From Darksidea phi (taxonomy: Eukaryota; Ascomycota; Dothideomycetes; Pleosporales; Lentitheciaceae): a DNA stretch of 64,000 nt. The stretch's first letter is position 1, and each line of letters opens with the position of its first letter. This document shows, piece after piece, positions 37,742-49,040 of the stretch. The stretch covers positions 1 to 64,000 of the forward strand of contig JASJFT010000212.1 of the NCBI GenBank assembly GCA_030770425.1, read 5' to 3'. The notes beneath the pieces are model-generated. The model searched no databases. It was given only the letters and a program-made list of their open reading frames with translations, and had not been told where the DNA came from. A program made the position numbers and the translations under genes.

Positions 37742-40700
37742 CCTTAACTATCCGGTAGATAGAAATAGCTAATTACGATAGTAGGAGAAGGAACCCGATA
37801 AAACGGAGTAGTATAGCTACTAACTTAAGGCGAACCCTTAGAGGTAGGAAGCTATTAGGAATTTAGTTCCCTAGAAGGTAGTATAACTATAGAAAATTTC
37901 GAAAGAGTTATTAAGAATTAATATATATTTAAGAAAAGAAAAGATATATTAGAAGTCTAGCTTATAGAATTAACTACTTAACTTTAAAGATATATAAGTA
38001 AACTATTAAAGCTTAAAGAACTAGAGAAGTTTAATAGAACAAGATCGAAGCTTAGAGGATTTCTAGCTAATATAGTAATTTACCTTAACCTTAATAAAAT
38101 AAAACTACCTACTAAAAGTAATAAAGTATTATTCGTAGTAGCTTAGTTTATAGGAAAGACTATTACTTAGTTTAAGACGTATTTAAATAAATAATTACGA
38201 TTACTAGAGACTTAGTAAAGTAATAAAATAAAGGCTATCTTCTTAAGTTATAAGTACTTTAAGAATAAGTTATATATTATCTTTAAAGATATTAACTTAG
38301 AAAGACTAGTAGAATAAAAGATTATACGTCTTAGATAGATAAAATCTACTACGACCTATACGTCTAAGTTTAAATAACTCGCTACTAAGATCTAATAGGA
38401 AGAAGTAGCTCTTATATTATAATACTATAAAGGACTAAAAGACTATATCTATTATAAAATAATTCGGATAGAACGACTCTAGACTATAAGAGGACTAATT
38501 AAATAAGCTATTAAGATTAACGATAACCTATATCTCTAGAACCTAGAAAGAAAAGAAAAGGTCGAATTCTACGAAAAAAAGAAGGAAGAAAAATACTATA
38601 GACTAGAGGTAATAGTCCTAGGGACTAGTCTAGAGTATAAAAAAGGAAGATAGAATCCTAAGAAATAAGAGCTTTATAAAAAGCGAGTATACTTTAAATA
38701 TAAGAAGTAAGGATACCTAGTAAAAAACTATAGATTAGGTCTAAGAAAAGAAAAATCCTAATATATTTAGTAGGGTAAGAAGGATAGAGTAACTATAATA
38801 TAAGAATATAATACTATATATTAGATAACTTATATATACGACTAGTATAAGACGTACTATAAAGCTAAGTTAAATACTAGCTATTAACTATAGAAATAGT
38901 AGGTAGCTATAACTTAGAAGTCTTAGAGGAGAGTTTCGTTCTTACTAGAAGTATAAGAAGAAGTACCTAAGGAAGACTTATTTATAGAATAGAAAGACTT
39001 TAATAATACTATAAATATACTATTATAAATAGTTAATAATAGTAATAAGTCTTTAGAACTAGAAAATAAAAATCTAGTTATAATATATAAGAATACTAGA
39101 TACCTATAGATAACTCGACTATCTAAAGAAGAAATAGGACTAGTACTAGAATTTAATACGACTTATACTCGAACCTTACGGTTTATAGAGAAAACTATAA
39201 TACCTCTAATAATATAAAAGATCTATAAGGAATAGTCTAGATTTTACCTAATATACCGACTATTTAAAGACTTTAAATAATAGGTTAAATAAAACTTTAT
39301 CGTAATAGATCTTATATCTAACTAAGAAACTTAGAAAGAGATATAGTATATTATAAAAATAGTTAATAAAGAATAACTATAGTATATAGTAATTAAACGA
39401 TAGATTCCCGTATAAACGACCTCTATAAAATATAATAATTAAAGATATAAGATTAATCTAGAGGACAATCTATAATATAAAATAAGATACCTAGTATACT
39501 TTAAGATTATATAGATTTTATATATATAAAAAGAATATTAACTCTATAAAGAAGTAAAGTAAAAAAATAACTACTATCTAGTAAAAGACTATAATAAAAG
39601 AATTATCTAAGTAGTTATACTAGAAGTAGTATATAGATAGTAATAATCTAAGAATTAGTAATAAAAGGGATATATTAGAATTATACTAGGACTACTTTTA
39701 CTATTAAACTATATCCTAGAAAGACTATAGTATAAATATCTAAAGAATAAATATCTAAGATATATTTAAACTAAGATTAATATAAAATATTAGATAAAGA
39801 AGATAAGAATTTAAGAAACTAGAGAATAGGACTACGTCTACCTCTAAGGAACCTACTAAGAAAGAAAGATTACTACCTTAATTAATAGTAGAGCTACTTA
39901 AAACTTTATTAGTAAGGACTTCGTCTAACGAAAAAGGATTCCTTAATAAAAGAAATAATACCCTAGTATTATATATACTATTAAAGGAGAATCCTTTAAT
40001 AAACCTATAACGTATAAAACTAAAGGTAAACTTAGTCTATAGGGATAGAAAAAGGAAAATAAAATACTTAATATAATTAAGATATTAGAAGACTAAGATA
40101 TAATCCTAGGAATACTATAGCTCTAAGAAGCTAATTCTTAAATTTAATAGATAAACTAATAGGTATTATTTCTACGATAGAATCTAGGTATAACTTAAGA
40201 AGAAAGTAATAATATTCTAGAATAATATAAGAAATAGAAAGAATTACTTTAAGAACCTAAGGAAAATCTACCCTAGTACTAGCCCTAGGATTATATAATC
40301 CTACTATAGAAAGGTAAAACTCTAGGATTTAGACTAATCTATAAATTAATAGAGAATAAGGAGATTATTATAGTAAAATACCTCGAAGAAAACCTTATAA
40401 AAAGATATATTTAATACTTAAATTTATCTATAGGATATCCGGTTCTCTTCGTACCTAAGAAGGGTACTATAGAACTATAATTATATATCGATTACTAAAT
40501 ACTTAATAATATTATAATTAAAAACTAATACCTCTTACCTCTAATCTTAGAAATATAAGACTAATTAAGAAAAGCTAAATAGTTTATACGATTAGATATT
40601 TAAAATATATACTACTAGATTAGAATTAAGAAAGATAAAGAATAGAAAATAATTTTTAGAACTAAGAAAGGACTATATAAATACTAAGTAATACCTTTTA

Positions 40701-43700
40701 GACTTACTAATATACCTACGATATTCTAAAAACGAATTAATAATATTTTATAAAACTACCTTAATTAGTTCGTAATAGTATACCTCGACGATATTCTAAT
40801 CTATTCTAAAATAGAAGATAAATATAAAGAATATATAAAGAAGGTTTTATAGGTACTTAAAAAAGTATAACTATATCTTTATCTATAGAAATATAAATTC
40901 TATATATAAGAAATAGAGTTTCTAGGATTTATTATTAGACTAGAAGAAATTAAAGTAGACCTATAATAGATTAAAAAGGTTAAAGAATAGCCTATATTTA
41001 AGAATCTTAAGGAGCTATAATTATTCCTAGGATTCTATAACTTCTATTAAAAGTTAATACTATAATAGAGTACGATAACGGTACTACTTACGTAACTTAT
41101 AAGGAAAGATTAACCCTTTAAATAGAAGAAAGAATACTAATAAGTCTTTAAGAAGATTAAAAAATAGTTTACTAAGAAACCTATAATTAAGATATATAAC
41201 CCTAAAGAACTATTAATTATTAAGACGGATATATTAGACTATATAATAGGAGTAGTACTACTATAGAAAGATAATAAGAATAATTTTAGACCGGTATACT
41301 ACTTCTTATAAAAGATATTATTAGCTAAACTTAACTATAATATCTATAATAAAGAATTACTAGTAATTATTAAAGTTTTAAAGGAATAGAGATCTAATTT
41401 ATAGGAATTTAAATACCCTATTATAATCTATACGGATTATAAGAATCTAATAGAATTCTTAATAAATAAACCTCTAATTAGAAGATAAATACAATAGATA
41501 TAGACCCTTATAACTTATAATATTAAGATCGTATATACTAAAGAATTAGAAAATAAAAGAATAGATATACTTAGTAGAAGACCCGATTACTAAGAAATAG
41601 AGAAGCCTAGTACGGCTATTCTTAAGCTATAACTAGATAGAACGATTACTTATAACCGTCTAAAATTAGTAGAAATATAAGAAATAATACTCGAACTAAA
41701 AGGGAATAAATAGACTTAATAGATTCGTATAGCTACTACGGAAGTAATAAATAAATAAAATAAAATTTAAGAAGTAATCTAAGAAAAAGATAGAATTATC
41801 TATATATTCTAAAAGGCCTATATACCTAAGGTAATAAGAAAAGAATTTATTAGATAATACTACGAGGTACTAGTATATAGATACTAAGAAATAGAGAAAA
41901 TCCTTAAATAACTAATAAGGATATACTATTTTCTATATATAAGATAACTAGTTACTTAAGTATTTTTAGAATATATAGATTATTACTATAATAAGTATAC
42001 TAGATACGTACCCTATAGAATATTATAACTAATAGAAAATATAAAAGGACTATAGAAGATTATTACTATAGACTTTATTATATAATTACTACGTTCTAAG
42101 GAACTAACGATAGAAGTATCCTATAATACTATACTAGTAGTAGTAGATAAGTTTATAAAATATACTTACTTTATCCTATATATAAATAAAGAAAATACTA
42201 TAAAATAACTTATTTATACTTTACTAAGATACGTATTTAGTAAGTATAGAATACTAAATAAAATTATCTTAGATAGAGACGTTAAATTTATAGTAAACTT
42301 TTAGTAAACTCTTATAGCTAAACTAGAAATAAAATATAGTATATTAACTACCTATTATCTATAAATAGACGGGCTAACTAAACGAATAAACTAAATAGTA
42401 GAGTAATACCTTAGATATTATCTAAACTACTACTAGAATAATTAGATTATACTTCTACCTATAGTATAGTTTATATATAATAGTTCGTAATATAGTATAA
42501 TAAAGATAATACCTTTCTTTACGAACTATAGAATCGAACTAAAAATATATAAAGAACCTAGATAACTTTAGTCTTATAGCTAGAATAGAGAAGAAATAGT
42601 AAAAATTATTCTACAAATATACTAATAGCTTAAGAAAGATATAGAATTCCTTTAAAATAAAATAAGTAAGTACTATAATAAGAAGTAAAAGGAAGTACCT
42701 ACTTTTAAAGAGGGAGAAAAGGTATAGTTACTACGAAAAAATATTAAGAGTAAGTAACCTAATAGTAAACTAGATTATACTAAGATTAGACTCTATAAAA
42801 TTAAAAAATAAGTCTTATCTATAAACTACCGACTAAGACTATCTCTATAAATAAAAGTCTATCCTACGTTCTATATTAGCTTACTAGAAAAAGTATTATA
42901 AGATACTAAACTAGTAGTATATAAAGTAGATATATATAGAGAAGATAATAAAGAATAGAAAGTAGAAGAAATTCTAGATAATAATATTAGAAATAGAAAA
43001 AACTACTATCTAATTAAATAGTAAGGGATAGACGAAAAAGGAAACCTATAGAAATAAACCTAGGAACCTAAAGATAATCTTAATTATCTAGAAAAGCTTA
43101 TAGAGTACTAAAACTATAATTCTAAAGAAAACTAGAAGATAAGATAAGTTTATCTTATAATAAGTTAAGAAAGCTAGTCTTACCCTTAGTAAGGTAAGAG
43201 GCGTTTAATAGACTAGAAAGAGTAATATTATTTACGATATTACGAGCGATATCTAGAGTAGTTAAAGAGACCTCTAGATCTTCCTACTACCCTAGCTACT
43301 AAAGCTCTACCTCCTCTTTATCTAGCTTAGCTTCTAGTACTTAGGATTATACTACTAATTTCTCTTAGAGAACTATCCTCTACTTCTCTAAATAATATAC
43401 TTACGAACGAGCCTTTACTAGCTTATTAAGAAGCTCGTCTTAAGCTTTTTAAGTCTCCTCTAATTATTATTAAAATCTCTCTTTCGTATAGTCGATAGAT
43501 TTTACTAATATTAATAAGCTCTAATATACGAATTTTACTACTTAATATAGACGAATCTTTTAATAACGAGATACTAGATATATAATAAGAACTCTATATA
43601 TTAGTACGAATATATACCTTATAATATCTACTATCTTTAGGAGAAGTAATATATAATATTCCTAACTACGAGTAATAACTATAGGGAAATATCTTAGAAC

Positions 43701-43860
43701 TATAATAAAGAATTTTATTAATAAGTATAATATATTCTTAAGTCTTACGCGATACTATAATAGATAATAACGGCCTCTCGAGGTAGGGCCCCGACGCTAA
43801 TATAGTTAAATACCGGATCCGGAATAACCTCCGAGCTAAAGGTTTAGAGAGGAGAGATAG

Positions 43861-44301
43861 TATTACGAATTAAATATATACTATAGACTATTAGTAAATA
43901 GAGTTACTAGAAATCGAGCTAACTACTAGTTCTAATAAAGAATACGACGCGGACCTTATAATTAGAGAATAGAAAGTTATATAATAGATCTATACCTTAA
44001 TAGGGATAGATCTAAGGGGTTATATAATAGCTTAGTAGATCTATTAAGATAGAGCTATAGAGCTATAGCTTAGTAGATCTATAGGTATAGAGCTATAGAT
44101 CTAAGAGAACTAAATTAATATATAATAATTACGAATCTTCTAGATAGTCTTCCTTCTCTATAGTTAATTTAAATCTAGATTAATCCTAGCCTATTAACGT
44201 AATTAAACTATTATCTACTTATTTCTACTCCTCCGTTCCTATCTTAAGTATAAACCCTAAACGAGGCTAAATAACCTAATAGGCCTAGACCCCGTTTAAT
44301 A
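43861..44301 (+). repeat. 3' LTR of Gypsy copy C
   Basis: 441 bp, same length as the 5' LTR, starting TATTACGAAT. Preceded by the purine tract GAGAGGAGAGATAG and followed by the ATTAT duplication. Confidence 0.92.
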
Positions 44302-46029
44302 ATTATTCTTTAAATTAATCTTATATCTTTAATTATTATATTTTATAAAAATTATTTATACGAGAATCTATCTTTTAATTACTATATATTATAATTATTC
44401 TTTATTAACTATTTTTATAATATACCGTATTTCTTTCTAAGTTTTTTAATTAGGTATAAGATTTATAATAATAAAGTTTTATTTAATCTATTATTTAAAG
44501 TCTTTAAATAGTTAATATATTAAATAAAATTTAGACTATTTTTTATAAATCTCTTATATTATTAAAGGTATTATAGTCTTTTTTATAAATTATAAAGCTT
44601 AAGTATAAGTTATATTAAGTTTTAGTACTAATTTTATTTCTTTCTTAAATAGTTAAATTATTTATAAGTATTTAATATTTTTATATAATATAACTAGATT
44701 TTTATTTTCTAGTTTTAAAGACTTATTACTATTATTAATTATTTATAATAGTATATTTAAGGTATTATTAAAGTCTTTCTACTTTATAAATAAGTCTTTC
44801 TTAAATACTTCTTTTTATACTTTTAATAAGAATAAAATTCTTCTCTAAGACTTCTAAGTTATAACTACCTACTATTTTTATAGCTAATAATTAGTATTTA
44901 ACTTAACTTTATAGTATATTTTATACTAATTATATATATAAGTTATTTAATATATAATATTATATTCTTATATTATAGCTACTCTATTCCTTTTACCCTA
45001 CTAGGTATATTAGGATTTTTTCTTTTTTAAATCTATCCTATAGTCTTTTACTAGATATTCTTACTTTTTATACTTAAAGTATACTTATTTTTTATAAAGC
45101 TCTTATTTCTTAGAGTTCTATTTCTTTTTCTTAGGTTCTAAACTAGTCTCTAGAACTATTACCTCTAGTTTATAATATTTTTCTTCCTTTTTCTTTTTAT
45201 AGAATCTAATCTTCCTCTTTCTTTCTAAGTTTTAGAGATAGAGGTTATTATTAATCTTAATAGCTTATTTAATTAGTTCTTTTATAGTCTAGGATTATTC
45301 TATTTAAATTATTTCGTAATAGATATAATTTTTTAGTTCTTTATAGTATTATAATATAAGAATTATCTCTTTTTATTAGATCTTTATAGTAAGTTATTTA
45401 AACTTAGATATATAGATTATAATAGATTTTATCTATTTAAGATATATAATCTTTTATTCTATTAATCTTTCTAAGTCTATATTTTTAAAGATAATATATA
45501 GCTTATTCTTAAAGTACTTATAACTTAAAAAGATAGTCTTTATTTTATTACTTTACTAAGCTTTAAGTAATTATAATTACTTATTTAAATATATTTTAAA
45601 TTAGATAATAATCTTCTCTATAAACTAAATAGCTATAAATAATACTTTATTACTTTTAATAAATAGTTTTATTCTATTAAGGTTAAGGTAAATTACTATA
45701 TTAGCTAAAAATTCTCTAAGCTTCGATCTTATCTTATTAAACTTTTCTAGTTCTTTAAGTTTTAAAAATTTACTTATATATTTCTAAAGTTAAGTAATTA
45801 ACTTTATAAGCTAGACTTTTAGTATATCTTCTCTTTTCTTAAATATATACTAATTCTTAATAACTCTTTTAAAATTTTCTATAGTTATACTTCCTTTTAA
45901 AGAGCTAAACTCTTAGTAGCTTTCTATCTTAAAGGGTTTAATCTAAGTTAATAGTAGTACTACTTCGTTTTATTAAGTTCCTTCTCTTACTATTATAATT
46001 AGTTATTCCTACCTATTAGATAGTTAAGG

Positions 46030-46481
46030 TATTAAACGGGGTCTAAATCTAATAGATTATTTAGTCTTATTTAAAGTTTATACTTAAGATAGAAAAGAAG
46101 AAGTTAAAATAAGTAGGTAATAGTTTAATTATATTAATAGATAGGGATTAATCTAGATTTAAATTAACTATAAGAAGAGAAGATTATTTAGAAGATTTAT
46201 AGTTATTATATATTAATTTAGTTTCCTTAGATTTATAAAATTTATAGCTCTATATCTTTATAAATCTACTAATCTATAGATTTATAAATCTATAGAATCT
46301 ATATTTACTAAGATATATAAATCTATAAATCTATTATATAACTTTCTAATAAAGTTATCTATATTAATTATTATTTATACTATAGTCGTAATCGTTATAT
46401 TTTATATTAGAGCTAGTAATAGGTTTAATCTTAGATAGCTCTTCTTACTACTATCTCGTAGTATATATTTAGTTCGTAATA
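46030..46481 (-). repeat. 5' LTR of Gypsy copy D
   Basis: 452 bp in reverse orientation, starting TATTAAACGGGG and ending TTCGTAATA, hence TG..CA after undoing RIP. Followed by the GTTAT duplication. Confidence 0.92.
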
Positions 46482-46539
46482 GTTATTAGTAGTTATTTAT
46501 AATATATTTCTATCTAAGATCTTATATAATAAGAATAGA

Positions 46540-46995
46540 TATTTTATTAAAAGATAGCTATTTTATCTATATATTAGACTAGAGGATAGACTTATATAGA
46601 AAAAATTATTAAAAAAGAAAAAATTAATCTTCTTAATAGATTATTAAAGGACTTAATATTTAATATAAAAGATAAAGCTAGTATTTATAGTAGATATAAT
46701 ATAAATAATAAAATAAAGATAAAGGATAATAGAGATATCTAGTTAAAAGGATTACTAGTAAGTAAAGAACTAAGAAGTAGTATAGATTATTAGTATATTT
46801 AACTACCTATATATATTATTAGTAAATTAAAAGCTATTATTATTATATAGTTACTATCTATTATATAAGATATTAAAATATTAAAATATAATAAGATAAT
46901 TAGAATTATAAAAAATATAGCTAGTTTAGAAGCTAATATAATATTATATTAAGTAATAGTCTAAGCTTCTAAGAAAAAGATTCTAATATATTATT
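46540..46995 (-). repeat. Right arm of the long inverted repeat around Gypsy copy D
   Basis: Reverse-complement match to 24245-24860, without the retroposon insertion that interrupts the left arm. It therefore supplies the empty site for that retroposon. Outer ends near 24250 and 46995 are ragged. Confidence 0.55.
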
Positions 46996-47900
46996 AAATT
47001 AGATAGCTTTTTATATATAAAAAGTTAATAAGATTTATAACTTACTTATATTTATAGCTTATTTATAAAATATATTATAATTTATTATCTATATATTATT
47101 TAAATATAAGCTTATAATCTACTATTATCTATATTACTTAAATAAAATAATTATAATTATATAAATATAAAAGTAATATTAAATAAATAAACTATAGTAT
47201 TAAAATAAGCTATCTATCTAATATTTATAAAGAATAAAAAAGGATTTTTATTCTTTATATAAAAGAAAAGAGACTAATAATTAGAAAAAATAATATTCTA
47301 TATAATAAATACTCTTATAATATATATATCTTAATAGTAATACTAAAGAGAAAGATTAATTCTAGATATTAAACTAATAGAATTAATCTTAACGATATCT
47401 CTATTAAGTTAGAAGAAGATATTATTTAGTTTAATTTATTTACTAAATATATTCTTATTAATCTATATATAATAAATATAATAGGATAAATCTTTATATA
47501 AAGCTTTCTTAAGAACTTCTAAGACTAGATTATTAGCTATTAGAATAGAATTAATCGCGTATTTAAAAGAGAGCTTAAGATTATTCTTTAATTATAAGAT
47601 ATATATCCTATTTTAGATTATAGGACTATCTAGTTATACGATATCGTATACTAGAACTTTAGTATTAAAAGTTCTAGGTTAATATCCCTAAGACCTACGG
47701 TCTATAACCTATATAATAACGCTAAGAAGGAATCAAGTCCTAAAAAGAATAAAAAGGATATTTAATAAGGTCCTTCTTCTTCTTCTCTTTAAGGTACCTA
47801 GTAGGGTCCTTAGCCTCTAAAGTATATACCCGAACCTTTATATAATATTATCTTACCGTAGTAGAAACTAGTTCCTACTAACCTATTATACGAACCTTCA
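46996..47900. other. RIPed remnant, unclassified
   Basis: About 900 bp of TA-rich sequence with no intact ORF. Residual long open stretches on the plus strand (around 47380-47600) hint at an old coding region, but I cannot name it. Composition returns to normal at about 47900, where the AT block ends. Confidence 0.4.
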
Positions 47901-48593
47901 GACCAGCTTAGTAGTAGTAATAGGATTATTACTGTGGAACTAGAAGGTGATCACTCATGCTGGTGAAGCGCATAGTGGAGGTTTGGGGGACTTTTTGACT
48001 ATGTTGTTAACTTTTTGAGGGGTAATAGGGGTGATGGAACACTTTTTGAGGTGGTGCGTACAAATTGAGTGAAGAAGCGTGCTTCTTGGGAGCGTGGAAG
48101 GGTGAAGGATTGCTTTGGAACTGAGTGCTACTGTGATGAGGAGAGATTCAACGGACATGCGTTCGCCCTTTTATACACCTCTCGGGGTTCCATTTTCTCT
48201 CAATGTCCGTTGCTAACTGAGGATGGCTCGTCGGTTTGGCGAGCAGTCTCCGTGGGAAGTGTGGTCATGAAACCGCCCCCAGATCCTTCATACAAGCTTT
48301 CCGTACTGATGTGGGGAATAAAGAACCGAGTACAACTATCCATTGCGTCACAAATGAGGCGCAGACTACCCAGCCCATTTTCTTTTTTAGCGGAGGGGAG
48401 GGGATCTTTCTCGAAACTCGCTTAGCGCGGCCGCTCAGCCCTGTAGCAATGCGGCCCCAGGAGATGGGATAACCAGGGAATGCACTCCATTTTGTAAGTT
48501 TTAGCGCAACGAGCAAATTTAAAGCGGAGCCGCCATATGGAAGTAGACATTGGGTCTGCGTCTTTGACGAATAGGATCAATCAAAAGCCAACA
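47901..48593. other. GC-balanced region, no confident gene
   Basis: Overlapping short ORFs on both strands (for example 48069-48425 plus strand) have no recognisable domain and no splice partners. I see nothing I can name. Confidence 0.35.
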
Positions 48594-49034
48594 TCAAGAA
48601 TTGTCGGTGAAGGCTGAAAAGATGGATCTTGAGCAGGACCGGAGTAGGCAGAATATCTGACAGTAGGCTGCGTTCTTCAATACCTCAACTACACAAGCGT
48701 GAGCCAATTCCGTCATTGGAGGAATTATTCGAAGCACGGACGGGAACATACCCTCTTGAAAATTCGGCGGGAATAGTGACACAGACGGAGCCATTGAAGC
48801 ATTGATCGGCCCGATTGACTTGCGGATAGGTTGATTTTCAAAGATGTTACTATTTACTTTCCAGCGGTGTTGGTTTCGTGACCCGCAACGCGTCTCGCGA
48901 GTACGAAGTTTAGAGACAAATTCTTGGATGCAAGCTAATTCAACCCGTGGCATGTTAATATCATTTTCAAGATAAGCAATGATCTCCAACGTATTGTTTC
49001 TGATTTCGCATTTTGTGCAAGCATATTTTCCCAT
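48594..49034 (-). CDS. Hypothetical ORF of 146 codons
   Basis: An ATG at 49034 opens a single-exon frame (MGKYACTKCEIRNN...) ending at 48594. It has a CxxC near the start and a Cys-rich C-terminus (CQIFCLLRSCSR), but I recognise no family. Flanking sequence does not extend it by obvious splicing. It lies in a gene-poor stretch beside the RIPed block. It may be real, a gene fragment, or chance. Confidence 0.25.
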   Translation of the reverse strand: MGKYACTKCEIRNNTLEIIAYLENDINMPRVELACIQEFVSKLRTRETRCGSRNQHRWKVNSNIFENQPIRKSIGPINASMAPSVSLFPPNFQEGMFPSVLRIIPPMTELAHACVVEVLKNAAYCQIFCLLRSCSRSIFSAFTDNS

Positions 49035-49040
49035 ATGCAA

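Larger units (their letters stand above)
37301..44301 (+). mobile_element. Ty3/Gypsy chromovirus, copy C, nested in copy D
   Basis: 7001-bp element with 441-bp LTRs at 37301-37741 and 43861-44301, flanked by ATTAT (37296-37300 and 44302-44306). It is the best preserved copy. The LTR keeps TATTACGAAC at its start and CCCGGACCCCGTTTAATA at the 5' LTR end, and the RT catalytic motif reads YLDDILIYS without change at 40781-40807. RT spans about 40470-40930, integrase about 41950-42500, and a chromodomain-like end lies near 42965-43110. Stops at Gln and Trp positions still break every domain. It split the gag/protease part of copy D. Confidence 0.93.
25507..46481 (-). mobile_element. Ty3/Gypsy chromovirus, copy D, split by two later insertions
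   Basis: Minus-strand element with LTRs of 452 bp at its left (25507-25958, the 3' LTR) and right (46030-46481, the 5' LTR) ends. It is flanked by GTTAT at 25502-25506 and 46482-46486. Copies B (28508-35433) and C (37301-44301) sit inside it, each with its own 5-bp duplication. Taking them and one duplication each out leaves 7038 bp, one base from copy A. D segments are 46481-44302 (5' LTR, gag, start of pol), 37300-35434 (protease, RT at about 36310-35870, start of RNase H) and 28507-25507 (integrase, chromodomain near 26760-26890, 3' LTR). Fully RIPed and inactive. Confidence 0.92.
15460..47900. other. 32-kb AT-rich RIPed isochore
   Basis: This block is dominated by TA dinucleotides. CA and TG are almost absent: I noticed only about a dozen occurrences by eye (for example near 23308, 23987, 25610, 26215, 29637, 34161 and 41490). 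CG and CT remain. This matches RIP, which converts CpA to TpA on both strands of duplicated DNA. No intact ORF of any length occurs. All recognisable content is transposon-derived; individual elements are listed separately. Confidence 0.9.

Noticed and set aside
48069..48425. 118-codon plus-strand ORF
   Set aside because: No recognisable domain, overlaps other ORFs of similar length on both strands, next to the isochore border. Not enough to call a gene.
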